A stretch of DNA of 64,000 bases from Devosia sp. GTDB lineage: Bacteria; Pseudomonadota; Alphaproteobacteria; Rhizobiales; Devosiaceae. This document shows positions 15,738 to 24,400 of the stretch, piece after piece. The notes under the pieces were generated by a model. That model saw only the letters and a program-made list of their open reading frames with translations, ran no database searches and was not told the origin of the DNA. The position numbers and the translations under genes are program-made. The stretch covers positions 806,001 through 870,000 of the forward strand of contig NZ_JANQAH010000009.1 in the NCBI RefSeq assembly GCF_024707125.1. The letters run 5' to 3'. Each line of letters opens with the position of its first letter. Positions within the stretch are counted from its first letter, which is position 1.

Positions 15738-16856
15738 ATGTCCAGTTCTGCCAAGCACTTCGTCACCGGCCGGCTCCATGCCGTCGGCATCGAAATCAAC
15801 GGCCCCGAACCTTGGGCGCCGCGGGTTCATAACGACCGATTATGGGCGCGCCTCCTGCGCGATGGCTCGCTGGGGTTGGGCGAAAGCTATATGGACGGCT
15901 GGTGGGACGCGGAGGCGCTCGATGAGTTCCTGTTCCGCCTTGTCAGCGGCAATATCCAGGACGCCTTCCCCAAGGACCTGGCCGTCATGTGGAGCCTTGC
16001 CAAGGGGCGTCTGCTCAATCTCCAGCGCCTGCGGGTCACCGAGGTCGGGGAGAAGCATTATGACATCGGCAACGATCTCTATGCTGCCATGCTCGATAGT
16101 CGCATGGTCTATTCCTGCGGCTATTGGCGGGACGCGACCGATCTCGAAACGGCCCAGGAGGCCAAGTTCGACCTCATCTGCCGAAAACTGGGCCTGGCGC
16201 CCGGCATGCATATCCTCGATATCGGCTCGGGCTGGGGTGGGTTCCTGAAATTCGCGGCTGAGCGATATGGGGTTTCCGGGCTTGGCGTGACTGTCAGCAG
16301 GGAACAGGCGGCACTCGCCAATGAACGGAGCAGGGGGCTTCCGGTCGAAACCAGGCTCCTCGATTATCAGGCGCTCGACGGGCAGTTCGATCGGATCGTC
16401 TCTATCGGCATGTTCGAGCATGTGGGCTACAAGAACTATCGCGCCTATTTTGAAAAGGCTGCTGGCCTGCTCAAGCCCGATGGGCTTTTCCTGCTCCACA
16501 CCATCGGCGGCAATCTTTCGACGACCCATGGCGACCCCTGGAGCGAAAAATACATTTTTCCCAATGGCATGCTCCCTTCGATTGCCCAGATCGGCAGGGC
16601 CGTGGAAGGCCTCTTCGTCATGGAGGACTGGCATAATTTCGGCGCCGACTATGACCGGACACTGCTGGCCTGGCGCGACAATTTCGATGCCGCCTGGCCG
16701 GCGCTGAAGGGCGAGAAATATGACGAGCGCTTCCGGCGGATGTGGCGCTACTACCTGTCGAGCTTCGCCGCTATGTTCCGCGCCCGAAAAATCAACCTCT
16801 GGCAATTGGTGCTCTCGCCCAGTGGGGTCGCAGGCGGCTATCGCAGCATGCGCTGA
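15738..16856 (+). CDS. Cyclopropane-fatty-acyl-phospholipid synthase family protein
   Basis: A 372-residue SAM-dependent enzyme that methylenates double bonds in membrane phospholipids. Landmarks: AHYDIGNDLY-like KHYDIGNDLYAAML, SCGYWRDATDLETAQ, the SAM site HILDIGSGWGGFLKFAAE, SIGMFEHVGYKNYRAYF and the C-terminal NFGADYDRTLLAW. The ATG at 15738 is preferred over an upstream TTG in the same frame. The length is near the usual 380. Divergent from polA with a 147-base gap. Confidence 0.92.
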   Translation: MSSSAKHFVTGRLHAVGIEINGPEPWAPRVHNDRLWARLLRDGSLGLGESYMDGWWDAEALDEFLFRLVSGNIQDAFPKDLAVMWSLAKGRLLNLQRLRVTEVGEKHYDIGNDLYAAMLDSRMVYSCGYWRDATDLETAQEAKFDLICRKLGLAPGMHILDIGSGWGGFLKFAAERYGVSGLGVTVSREQAALANERSRGLPVETRLLDYQALDGQFDRIVSIGMFEHVGYKNYRAYFEKAAGLLKPDGLFLLHTIGGNLSTTHGDPWSEKYIFPNGMLPSIAQIGRAVEGLFVMEDWHNFGADYDRTLLAWRDNFDAAWPALKGEKYDERFRRMWRYYLSSFAAMFRARKINLWQLVLSPSGVAGGYRSMR

Positions 16857-16939
16857 AGGTTCCATCGCCGGATGGTCCCTTGCCACTCCGCAAAACCTAA
16901 TGGTAGTAGGATAGAAACTATTATCATTAGGAAACTGCG

Positions 16940-17509
16940 ATGCCGCGGGTTGGACTGACACGGGAAAGGCTGGTTGAGGCGGGGTGCGACCTCGCGGACC
17001 GGGAGGGCTTTGCGGTGCTGACGCTGGCGGAACTGGCGCGGATGTTCGAGGTAAAGCTCGCAAGCCTTTATTCGCATGTGCGCAATTCCGATGACCTCAA
17101 GGCTGGCGTGGCTCTGCGGGCGCTGGACCTGCTGGCGGACCGGGCCGATGAGGCAGTTGCGGGGCGCGCGGGGAAAGAGGCCCTGGTGGCGCTGGCCGAG
17201 GTGCATCGGCATTTTGCCGGGGAGCATCCGGGCCTGTTCGAGGCAGCGCGGTTTCCGCTTTCGGCGGAGCAGGCTGTGGGGAGCGGCGGGGCGCGATTGG
17301 CGCGTGCGATGCTGGCGGCCTTGCGGGGCTATGGGCTTGCCGAGGCCGACCAGGTGCATGCCGTGCGGTTGCTTGGCTCCTTCTTTCTCGGCTTTTCGCT
17401 GCTCGAACTCGGCGGCAGTTTTGCCCATAGCCAGCCCGAGCCCGATCTCTCCTGGCAGCGCGGGCTCGATGCGCTCGACCTGACGCTCAAGAGCTGGACG
17501 ACAACATGA
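16940..17509 (+). CDS. TetR-family regulator
   Basis: A 189-residue repressor-type protein. The N-terminal helix-turn-helix reads LTLAELARMFEVKLASLYSHVRN, and the C-terminal half (GYGLAEADQVHAVRLLGSFFLGFSLLELGG) resembles the ligand-binding WHG domain. Its stop overlaps the start of the SGNH hydrolase by four bases (ATGA), so it very likely controls that gene and itself. The short AT-rich stretch at 16895-16935 probably holds its operator; I did not identify the exact site. Confidence 0.88.
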   Translation: MPRVGLTRERLVEAGCDLADREGFAVLTLAELARMFEVKLASLYSHVRNSDDLKAGVALRALDLLADRADEAVAGRAGKEALVALAEVHRHFAGEHPGLFEAARFPLSAEQAVGSGGARLARAMLAALRGYGLAEADQVHAVRLLGSFFLGFSLLELGGSFAHSQPEPDLSWQRGLDALDLTLKSWTTT

Positions 17510-18663
17510 AGAATTTTGCCATTACCGCGGATCTGGTCTTCGGCGCGCAGGAGCTGGAGCGGACCGAGACGGGCCTGCAGCCGCATCGCCTGCCCGCAAA
17601 AGCGCGGCAGCAGAATGAGGACGCCGGCTTCTCCATGGCGGAGCGCCAGCCTTCGGGCGTGCGGCTGAAATTCCGGACGGCCGCAAGCGTGGTGGAATTG
17701 GACGTGCTGCCGACCAAGCGTGTCTATACCGGCATGCCGGCGCGACCCGATGGTGTCTACGATCTGCGGATCGATGGCGAACTGACACAGCAAAGAAGCG
17801 CGCTCGGCGGGCGCGTGATGCGTATCGGCATGGCGCCGCCATCCATGGTTTTGGAGCCGGGCGAGGTGCAACTGCTGCGCTTCGAAAACCTGCCGGGGCG
17901 GGACAAGCTCGTCGAAATCTGGCTGCCGCATGACGAGATGACAGAGCTGGTGGCTTTGCGGGCCGATGCCGATCTTGCGGCCGTCCCCGCGCGAAAAACC
18001 TGGCTCCATCATGGTAGCTCGATCAGCCAGGGCTCCAACGCCACCTCGCCGACCGGCATTTGGCCGGTTGTGGCAGCGACGCTGGGGGAAGTTGACCTCA
18101 TAAATATGGGCTTTGGCGGCAATGCGCTGCTCGATCCGTTTACCGCGCGCGCTATGCGCGACACGAAAGCCGACCTGATCAGCGTCAAGATGGGTATCAA
18201 TCTCGTCAATCTCGACCTGATGCGCATGCGCGCCTTCGGCCCGGCGCTGCATGGCTTTCTCGATACGATCCGCGAGGGGCATCCCGAAACGCCGCTGGTG
18301 GTGGTGTCTCCGGTCTATTGCCCGATCCACGAAGCGACGCCCGGCCCGGGCCAGTTCGATTTTTCTGCCTTGGCGGAGGGTCGCCTGCTGTTCCGCGCCG
18401 AGGGCAATGCGGAAGAGGTGGCCAAGGGCAAGCTCACGCTTGTGACCATACGCCAGAAGATGCGGGACATCGTGGCGCAACGCTCGGCCAGCGATCCCAA
18501 TATCCACTATCTCGACGGGCTCGAACTCTATGGCGCGGACGACAATGTGCGGCTGTCCTTGCCCGATGAGCTGCATCCGGACGGGGTCACACATAAGCTT
18601 ATGGGGCGGCGGTTTGCCGAAAAGGTGTTTTCTGGCGTCCTTGCCGGAAACGGCGATGCCTGA
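17506..18663 (+). CDS. SGNH/GDSL-type hydrolase
   Basis: A 385-residue esterase-like protein. The catalytic part is in the second half: block I WLHHGSSISQGS (nucleophile Ser), block II GFGGNALLDP, block III VKMGINLVN, and block V DELHPDGVTHKLMG with the Asp-His pair. The first half is a beta-rich domain seen in bacterial GDSL carbohydrate esterases. No signal peptide, so cytoplasmic. Translationally coupled to the TetR gene. Substrate unknown; removal of acyl or acetyl groups from a small molecule or sugar is likely. Confidence 0.85.
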   Translation: MKNFAITADLVFGAQELERTETGLQPHRLPAKARQQNEDAGFSMAERQPSGVRLKFRTAASVVELDVLPTKRVYTGMPARPDGVYDLRIDGELTQQRSALGGRVMRIGMAPPSMVLEPGEVQLLRFENLPGRDKLVEIWLPHDEMTELVALRADADLAAVPARKTWLHHGSSISQGSNATSPTGIWPVVAATLGEVDLINMGFGGNALLDPFTARAMRDTKADLISVKMGINLVNLDLMRMRAFGPALHGFLDTIREGHPETPLVVVSPVYCPIHEATPGPGQFDFSALAEGRLLFRAEGNAEEVAKGKLTLVTIRQKMRDIVAQRSASDPNIHYLDGLELYGADDNVRLSLPDELHPDGVTHKLMGRRFAEKVFSGVLAGNGDA

Positions 18664-18850
18664 AGCCTTCATGGCCTGGGGCGCCGAGTTCTGCTTGCCG
18701 TAACTTCGTCACCAGCCTATTGACCGTGTGGACGCACCCGGCGACAGTATTGTGATCGAGGTGTTTGTTGCCACCGATATATATGCGTGAGTCCTTGGCA
18801 TTTACGGTTCCCACATCTGGGGCTGAGCCGGATTTATTTGAGGAGCTATC

Positions 18851-19195
18851 ATGAGCGAAACGGGTACCCCCGCTTCTACCCCCCGCGTGTTGCCGTCGGA
18901 CGATGTCCTGCGCGAAGAAATCATTCAGCTGATCATGACCGAACGCAGCGTCGAGCGCGAAAAGCTGGTGCCCGAGGCCAGCTTCCGTTCGTTGGGCTTT
19001 GAATCGCTCGATGTGGTGATGCTGCTCATGGGCATCGAGGAAAAGTACGGCATTTATCTGCCGATCGATGGCGAACTCAGCACCGTCAACACGCTGGCCG
19101 AGCTGCTGGACCTGCTTGTGGCGCGCATCAAGACCGCCGAGCCGGCATCGGCCGCCATGGCGCCCAAGGCCGCCGCCGGAGGCGCAGCGCAGTGA
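18851..19195 (+). CDS. Acyl carrier protein
   Basis: A 114-residue carrier with the phosphopantetheine serine at S52 (codon 19004-19006) in FRSLGFESLDVVMLLMGIEEKYG. It is longer than housekeeping AcpP (about 78), with a Thr/Pro-rich lead and an Ala-rich tail. ATG at 18851 follows TTGAGGAGCTATC. The overlap with the ketosynthase start (GTGA) makes a dedicated ACP-ketosynthase pair. Housekeeping acpP normally sits beside fabG and fabF, so this pair probably makes a special acyl chain. Confidence 0.88.
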   Translation: MSETGTPASTPRVLPSDDVLREEIIQLIMTERSVEREKLVPEASFRSLGFESLDVVMLLMGIEEKYGIYLPIDGELSTVNTLAELLDLLVARIKTAEPASAAMAPKAAAGGAAQ

Positions 19196-20394
19196 GCGTA
19201 CAGGTCGCCATTACTGGCATGGGGTGTGTGACGGCGGCAGGTCTGGGCGTTGATGCGCTCTGGCAGGCCGCGCGCGATGGCGACCCCAAGGTTTCCCGGC
19301 TCGAGGGAGATGAGTTCGCCCGCAGCCATGTGAAAATTGCGGCGCGTGCGCCCTTCGACATGGCGGACCATTTTACGCCCAACCAGGCCCGGACGCTCGA
19401 CCGGTTTTCCGCCCTTGCCATCGTTGCCGCCAAGGAAGCCATCGAGGCTGCCGGGGCAGAGCCTCGCGAATGGGGCGACCGGGTTGCGCTGATCATTGGC
19501 ACCGGCATTGGCGGTATCGAAACCACGGCTTCGATGTATGGCTCGTTCACCTCGGGCACGCGCGGCGACCCGATGGCGATCCCAAAGATCATGCCCAATG
19601 CGGCCGCCTGTCAGGTCGCCATGGCTTTTGGCATTACCGGCACGCTGCTGGCGACGGCCGGCGCTTGCTCGTCTTCGGCTCAGGCCATTGGCCTTGGTCT
19701 GCAACTGATCCGTGCCGGCATTGTCGACCGCGCCATTGTGGGCGGCTCGGAAGCCATGGTCATTCCCTCTTCCATGCTGGCCTGGGAAATGCTGCGCGTG
19801 CTCACGCCAACGGCACAACGTCCCTTCTCCAAGGGTCGCGATGGCATGATGATGGGCGAAGGCGCCGGCGTCATGGTGCTTGAGCGTCTCGATCTGGCCC
19901 AGGAGCGGGGAGCACCCATCGTGGGCATGCTGCGCGGCTATGGTACGACGAGCGATGCCAAGGACCTGTTGCGCGCCGATCCGGTCCGCTCGTCCGCCGC
20001 GATCAGCCGGGCCCTTGAGGATGCGGGCGTCTCGCCATCCGAGATCGCCTATTGCAACGCGCATGGCACCGGCACGATCGCCAACGACGTGGCCGAAGCC
20101 GAGGCGCTGACCCGCGTTTTCGGCGATGGCATGAGCAATCTTGCCGTGTCGTCCACCAAGCCGATCCATGGTCATCTGATCGGGGCGGCGGGTGTCATCG
20201 AGGCTATCGTGACGGTCAAGGCGCTCAACGAGGGCATTGCCCCGCCGACGATCAATTTCCTGGAGCCGGACCCGGCCATGCATGCGATCAATTGCGTGCC
20301 GAACAAGGCCCAGCCGATTTCCGGCAAGATCGGCATCAGCAATTCCTTCGCCTTTGGCGGCATCAACTGCTCGCTGGTTCTGTCGGCCGCCTGA
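19192..20394 (+). CDS. Beta-ketoacyl-ACP synthase II-like enzyme
   Basis: A 400-residue FabF-type condensing enzyme that extends an acyl-ACP with malonyl-ACP. The catalytic triad is visible: Cys159 in GACSSSAQAIG, His in YCNAHGTGTIANDVAEAEAL, and His in STKPIHGHLIGAAG. N-terminal AITGMGCVTAAGLG is typical. GTG start overlaps the ACP stop. It could make secondary-metabolite, Nod-factor-like or very-long-chain acyl groups; no further biosynthetic genes are adjacent to decide this. Confidence 0.9.
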   Translation: MSVQVAITGMGCVTAAGLGVDALWQAARDGDPKVSRLEGDEFARSHVKIAARAPFDMADHFTPNQARTLDRFSALAIVAAKEAIEAAGAEPREWGDRVALIIGTGIGGIETTASMYGSFTSGTRGDPMAIPKIMPNAAACQVAMAFGITGTLLATAGACSSSAQAIGLGLQLIRAGIVDRAIVGGSEAMVIPSSMLAWEMLRVLTPTAQRPFSKGRDGMMMGEGAGVMVLERLDLAQERGAPIVGMLRGYGTTSDAKDLLRADPVRSSAAISRALEDAGVSPSEIAYCNAHGTGTIANDVAEAEALTRVFGDGMSNLAVSSTKPIHGHLIGAAGVIEAIVTVKALNEGIAPPTINFLEPDPAMHAINCVPNKAQPISGKIGISNSFAFGGINCSLVLSAA

Positions 20395-20422
20395 CGCAGG
20401 TTGGTCGATATCAGGCAATGGA

Positions 20423-20452
20423 AAGGGCGCCCTCAGGGCGCCCTTCTTTTTT
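20423..20452 (+). terminator. Intrinsic terminator after ketosynthase gene
   Basis: AAGGGCGCC (20423-20431) pairs with GGCGCCCTT (20437-20445), followed by CTTTTTT. It ends the ACP-ketosynthase operon. Confidence 0.9.
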
Positions 20453-20547
20453 GGCTCGCCTGATCGGCAGCAGGAAACGCAAATGCGCGCAACCACCTTC
20501 GCGGCCCGCACGTTGGGGAAACACCTGGCGCTGTTGTGGAGGAAAAA

Positions 20548-20808
20548 GTGGCCCTCTTTCAGAAGGCGGAGCCGATCCGGTGGACGCAACTGACGATGCC
20601 CGAGCATATCGTCATGCTGGCCATGACGGCGGACGTGCAAAAGGACGTTGAGTGGTCGATCCTGCGCGGGCTTTGTTTCCACGGTCTTGCGGTCATCACT
20701 CCGAAGGGCCTGAAGCTGACGCATCTGGGACGGCGCGTCATTGCCCAAAGGCATGGTCTGCCGGTGGTGGTCGGGCGCGATCCCAATAGTCGGGCGTCGG
20801 CACACTAA
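20548..20808 (+). CDS. Small hypothetical protein
   Basis: An 86-residue protein starting at GTG 20548, five bases after GGAGG; an in-frame GTG at 20536 lacks a site. Contains MPEHIVMLAMTADVQKDVEW and GLAVITPKGLKLTHLGRRVI, which looks like a winged-helix wing (hydrophobic-turn-LTxLGRRV pattern). A small DNA-binding role is possible but weakly supported. It lies downstream of a terminator, so it must have its own promoter. Confidence 0.55.
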   Translation: MALFQKAEPIRWTQLTMPEHIVMLAMTADVQKDVEWSILRGLCFHGLAVITPKGLKLTHLGRRVIAQRHGLPVVVGRDPNSRASAH

Positions 20809-20845
20809 CGTTTACTTCCAATTTGAACTGTCCCTACCCTCGGTA

Positions 20846-20913
20846 GTTACCCCGGCGAAGGCCGGGGCCCATCCTGAAATCTCAAGATGGATCCCGGCCT
20901 TCGCCGGGATGAC
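20846..20913. repeat. REP pair, variant type
   Basis: Facing palindromes CCCCGGC-GAAG-GCCGGGG (about 20850-20867) and CCCGGC-CTTC-GCCGGG (20893-20908), with GAC at the right end. A related design to the GCGGG type elsewhere in the window. Confidence 0.75.
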
Positions 20914-20979
20914 AGCCGGTGGAAGGGAAGTCATCGTGGCTCAGTCGAAGCGCCAAGCCCTCTAGACTGGCCAAACAAA

Positions 20980-21010
20980 AAGGGCGCCTCGCGGGCGCCC
21001 TTGGGTTTTT
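20980..21010. terminator. Intrinsic terminator of gcrA (works on both strands)
   Basis: AAGGGCGCC (20980-20988) pairs with GGCGCCCTT (20994-21002). On the minus strand it is followed by TTTGTTTGG, downstream of the gcrA stop at 21028. The plus strand has GGGTTTTTG after it. Confidence 0.82.
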
Positions 21011-21027
21011 GAAAGCTGCCGAAAAAC

Positions 21028-21600
21028 TCAGCGCTTCTTCTTGTCGAGCTGGTGATAGGCCCGGCGCGAGTGGAAATCGCAATAGGGACCGGTCTCGAGG
21101 CTGTGCTGGCCGCAGAAATAAAAATCTTTTGAGAGCGGGTCGCCGATCGGCCACTTGCAGGTGTGCTCGTTGAGCTGCAGCAGGCTGAGGCGCTTGTCTT
21201 CGGGAATGAAGAGCTCTTGGCTCGCCGGGGCGACATAGAGCTCGGCTTCGATCTGCGGCGACATGGCAAGGGCGGTGGCGCCCATCACCTGCGGACGCTG
21301 CATGACCTGCGGGCGCGGCTTGGCGGCGGCTGCCATCGAGCTGACACCGGCAGAAATGCTGGGGCCGGACGGACGGCGCGGCGCCTGGCGCGGCGCGGGC
21401 CGGGCGCGCGGTGTGGTATTGGTGGGCTTGGCGCGGGCCGAAAGTTTGAGGCGGTGCACCTTGCCGATGACGGCATTGCGGGTGACGCCTTCGCCCAGTT
21501 CGCCGGCGATCTGGCTGGCGCTGAGACCTTCCATCCAAAGCTTCTTCAGAAGCTCGACACGCTCGTCGGTCCAACCATTGGGCTGCGTTCCGGTAACCAT
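21028..21600 (-). CDS. gcrA: Cell cycle regulator GcrA
   Basis: A 190-residue alphaproteobacterial transcription factor that acts with sigma-70 at promoters carrying methylated GANTC. N-terminal DNA-binding part: NGWTDERVELLKKLWMEGLSASQIAGELG and VTRNAVIGKVHRLKLS. The middle is Pro/Arg/Ala-rich. The C-terminal sigma-interacting part contains HTCKWPIGDP and the Cys/His pattern FYFCGQHSLETGPYCDFHSRRAY. I start it at the ATG at 21600; an ATG eight codons earlier (21624) is possible. Its upstream region holds a CtrA-like site and five GANTC sites. Confidence 0.93.
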   Translation of the reverse strand: MVTGTQPNGWTDERVELLKKLWMEGLSASQIAGELGEGVTRNAVIGKVHRLKLSARAKPTNTTPRARPAPRQAPRRPSGPSISAGVSSMAAAAKPRPQVMQRPQVMGATALAMSPQIEAELYVAPASQELFIPEDKRLSLLQLNEHTCKWPIGDPLSKDFYFCGQHSLETGPYCDFHSRRAYHQLDKKKR

Positions 21601-21808
21601 CGTCAACTTAGAATCCTCTCTCATGCCGCCAAAGTGGCCTGGCAGCCTTTTCGACTCTACAGCTCGTATGCTGAGTGGGTCCGCCACACGATATCTCGTG
21701 TTCCCCAACGAGTTAGACACTACGACATCGCAGGAATCGGGATCAAGAGTCGGGGGCATTTTCCCCCCAAAAATCAGTGGTTAATTTTGCGCTAACATTC
21801 CTTGAGTC
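21601..21808 (-). promoter_or_regulatory. gcrA control region: CtrA-like box and five GANTC sites
   Basis: TTAA-N7-CTAAC at 21781-21796 matches the CtrA consensus TTAA-N7-TTAAC at all but one base. GANTC sites (CcrM methylation) lie at 21611, 21653, 21734, 21747 and 21804. CtrA repression of gcrA and GcrA dependence on GANTC methylation are established in Caulobacter; their use here is inference. Confidence 0.6.
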
Positions 21809-21834
21809 AAATCAGGCACTTGGGCCCGAGAGCG

Positions 21835-21930
21835 TTGACTTGACGGGTAAAAACCGCCTATTTCTTCCCACCAAACGCGCTGCCTGAGGGGCGCGTTTTT
21901 GATTTGTGTGGCAGGTTTGCCACGCTTTTT
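21835..21930 (+). terminator. Two tandem terminator-like hairpins in argD leader
   Basis: Hairpin 1: AAACGCGC (21873-21880) with GCGCGTTT (21891-21898), then TT. Hairpin 2: GTGTGGCA (21906-21913) with TGCCACGC (21918-21925), then TTTTTAT. Both lie upstream of the argD start at 21965, downstream of a possible -35 TTGACT (21835-21840). There is no gene between. The 21601-21964 gap is otherwise control sequence for gcrA and argD. Confidence 0.6.
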
Positions 21931-21964
21931 ATCCCACCTCCCGAACCTGAAAGGGGAGAAATCC

Positions 21965-23164
21965 ATGTCTGCGCTCTATGCCACCTACGCCCGTTCCGAA
22001 GTTTCGTTCGAGCGCGGCGAAGGCATGCGCCTTTTTGACCAGCATGGACGCGAATATCTCGACTTTCACTCGGGCGTGGCGGTGAACGCGCTTGGCCACG
22101 GCGACGCGCATCTGGTGAGCGCGCTCAAGGCTGCCGCAGACAAGGTCTGGCACACGGCCAACACCTTTACTATTCCCGAGCAGGAACGGCTGGGCCAGCG
22201 GCTGGTGGATGCCACCTTTGCCGACGCGGTCTTCTTTACCAATTCGGGCGCCGAAGCCATCGAATGCGCTATCAAGACGGCGCGTCACTATTTCTGGGCC
22301 AAGGGCCAGGGCAACCGCTACGAAGTCATCGCTTTCTCCGGTTCCTTCCATGGCCGGACGCTCGGCACCATCGCGGCCGGCGGCAATCCCGACTATCTCG
22401 AAGGTTTTGGGCCTCCGGCCCCCGGCTTCAAGCATGCCAGGCCCGGCGATCTCGACAGCGTCAAGGCGCTGATCACGCCCGAAACCTGCGCCATCCTTAT
22501 CGAGCCCGTGCAGGGCGAGGGCGGGGTCACCGCCATGTCGAGCGAATTCATGCAGGGTCTGCGCAAGCTCTGCGACGACAATGACATGCTGCTCATTCTC
22601 GACGAAGTGCAGTGCGGCTTTGGTCGGACCGGTCGCTTCTTTGCCTATGAATGGTCTGGCATCACGCCCGATATCGTCGCTGTGGCAAAGGCTATTGGCG
22701 GCGGCTTCCCGCTTGGCGCCTGCCTTGCCAAGGGCGATGTCGCGGCCTCCATGGTGCCGGGCACGCATGGCTCCACTTATGGTGGCAATCCCCTGGCGAC
22801 GGCCGTGGGCAATGCCGTGCTCGACCGCGTTCTGGCGCCGGGCTTCATCGACAATGTCAACGCCATGGGCCAGCGCCTCTCCTGGCACCTGCAGCAGCTC
22901 GCACAAAAATATCCGGACTATGTGCTGGAACTGCGCGGCAAGGGCCTGCTCTCGGGCATCAAGCTCTCGACCCCGGTGCGCGACATGGTCACGCGCCTGC
23001 GTGACGATCATCAGTTCCTCTGCATCGGGGCAGGCGACAATGTGCTGCGTCTCCTGCCGCCGCTGATCGTTTCGGAGGCCGATATCGAACTGGCCATGGC
23101 AAAGATCTCGGCTGCCTTCGACGCCATCGAGGCGGAAGCGGCTGCGGCGCCGGCGGCGAGCTGA
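21965..23164 (+). CDS. argD: Acetylornithine aminotransferase
   Basis: A 399-residue PLP enzyme of arginine synthesis that converts N-acetylglutamate semialdehyde to N-acetylornithine; it can also serve lysine synthesis. Motifs: FFTNSGAEAIECAIKTAR (phosphate binding), SFHGRTLGT, EPVQGEGGV, ILDEVQCGFGRTG with the PLP-binding Asp, and the Schiff-base lysine in AVAKAIGGGFPLGA. The start follows AAGGGGAGAAATCC. It is first in argD-argF-hslO, a typical order in Rhizobiales. Confidence 0.94.
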   Translation: MSALYATYARSEVSFERGEGMRLFDQHGREYLDFHSGVAVNALGHGDAHLVSALKAAADKVWHTANTFTIPEQERLGQRLVDATFADAVFFTNSGAEAIECAIKTARHYFWAKGQGNRYEVIAFSGSFHGRTLGTIAAGGNPDYLEGFGPPAPGFKHARPGDLDSVKALITPETCAILIEPVQGEGGVTAMSSEFMQGLRKLCDDNDMLLILDEVQCGFGRTGRFFAYEWSGITPDIVAVAKAIGGGFPLGACLAKGDVAASMVPGTHGSTYGGNPLATAVGNAVLDRVLAPGFIDNVNAMGQRLSWHLQQLAQKYPDYVLELRGKGLLSGIKLSTPVRDMVTRLRDDHQFLCIGAGDNVLRLLPPLIVSEADIELAMAKISAAFDAIEAEAAAAPAAS

Positions 23165-23295
23165 TCGTCATGTTGACGTTTTATCATTTTGGGCGTCGCC
23201 GACGCGGTTTGTTCCCTCCGCCTAACTAGGGCAGAGTGCAAACCCGCGGCTGCGGCCGCCCCAATTTCATAAGCGTCACAAAAGGAACCCGGCCC

Positions 23296-24228
23296 ATGTC
23301 ATCGACCGGTACCCCCAGGCATTTTCTTTCTATCGACGATCTTTCCTATGCCGAACTGCGCGGCATGCTCAATCAGGCGGGTGCGCTGAAAGCTCGCCTC
23401 AAGGACGGCGATCGGCCACAGCTCCTCAAGGACAAGGTGCTCGCCATGATCTTTGAACGTCAGTCCACCCGTACCCGTGTGTCCTTCGATGTCGGCATGC
23501 GCCAGCTCGGTGGCGAGACCATCATGCTCTCCGGCCAGGAAATGCAGCTTTCGCGCGAAGAAACCCTGGCCGATACGGCCAAGGTGATGAGCCGCTATGT
23601 CGACGCCATCATGATCCGCATTCTTTCCCATGCTGATCTGCTGGAACTGTCCGAAGCGGCGACCGTGCCTGTCATTAACGGCCTGACGCGTCGGGCGCAT
23701 CCGTGCCAGATCATGGCCGATCTCATGACCTTTGAAGAGCATCGCGGCGATATCCGCGGCGCCAAGATTGCCTGGGTGGGCGACAGCAACAATGTCCTGC
23801 ACTCCTGGGTGAATGCGGCCGAGCTCTTCGAATGCGAGCTGACCATCGCGACCCCCGACGAATATAGCCCGGAAAAGGACCTGATGCAGGACATCACCCG
23901 GGCCGGCAAATATGCCAAGCTGATCGAGGATCCGCGCGAAGCCGTCGAAGGCGCCGATCTCGTCATCACCGACACCTGGGTGTCCATGGGTGACGTCGAT
24001 GCCGCCGAGCGCCGCCGGGTCTTGAAACCCTATCAGGTGAACACCAATTTGATGAGCTTGGCGAATAAGGACGCCCTGTTCATGCACTGCCTGCCCGCCC
24101 ATCGCGGCGACGAGGTGACCGACGAAGTGATCGATGGTCCCCAGTCGGTAGTGTTCGACGAGGCCGAAAATCGCCTCCATGCCCAGAAAGCCATTTTGTG
24201 CTGGGCCTTCGGGGTTGAAACGAACTAG
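23296..24228 (+). CDS. argF: Ornithine carbamoyltransferase
   Basis: A 310-residue enzyme that makes citrulline from ornithine and carbamoyl phosphate. Motifs: carbamoyl-phosphate site [29 protein letters not shown], and the ornithine-side [18 protein letters not shown] at 23296 follows AAAAGGAACCCGGCCC; an upstream in-frame start lacks a site. The 131-base gap to argD suggests one operon with possible internal regulation. Confidence 0.95.
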   Translation: MSSTGTPRHFLSIDDLSYAELRGMLNQAGALKARLKDGDRPQLLKDKVLAMIFERQSTRTRVSFDVGMRQLGGETIMLSGQEMQLSREETLADTAKVMSRYVDAIMIRILSHADLLELSEAATVPVINGLTRRAHPCQIMADLMTFEEHRGDIRGAKIAWVGDSNNVLHSWVNAAELFECELTIATPDEYSPEKDLMQDITRAGKYAKLIEDPREAVEGADLVITDTWVSMGDVDAAERRRVLKPYQVNTNLMSLANKDALFMHCLPAHRGDEVTDEVIDGPQSVVFDEAENRLHAQKAILCWAFGVETN

Positions 24229-24265
24229 GCGCGTTTTCGCGCCGCCGCTTGCAGTCACCCACAGT

Positions 24266-24332
24266 GTCATCCCCGCGGAAGCGGGGATCTCGCTTTTGTC
24301 GAGAGGGAGATTCCCGCTTTCGCGGGAATGAC
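24266..24332. repeat. REP pair, CCCGC-GCGGG type
   Basis: Facing palindromes with cores CCCCGC-GGAA-GCGGGG and CCCGC-TTTC-GCGGG, bounded by GTCAT and ATGAC. Same family as 4945-5007 and 60469-60533. It lies between argF and hslO, within a likely operon. Confidence 0.85.
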
Positions 24333-24400
24333 GCCGTTGTTGATTTTGACATGTGGCGCGTTTCGCTCCCGGGGCGTAGCCTCATTCGAAAGCCTATAGA

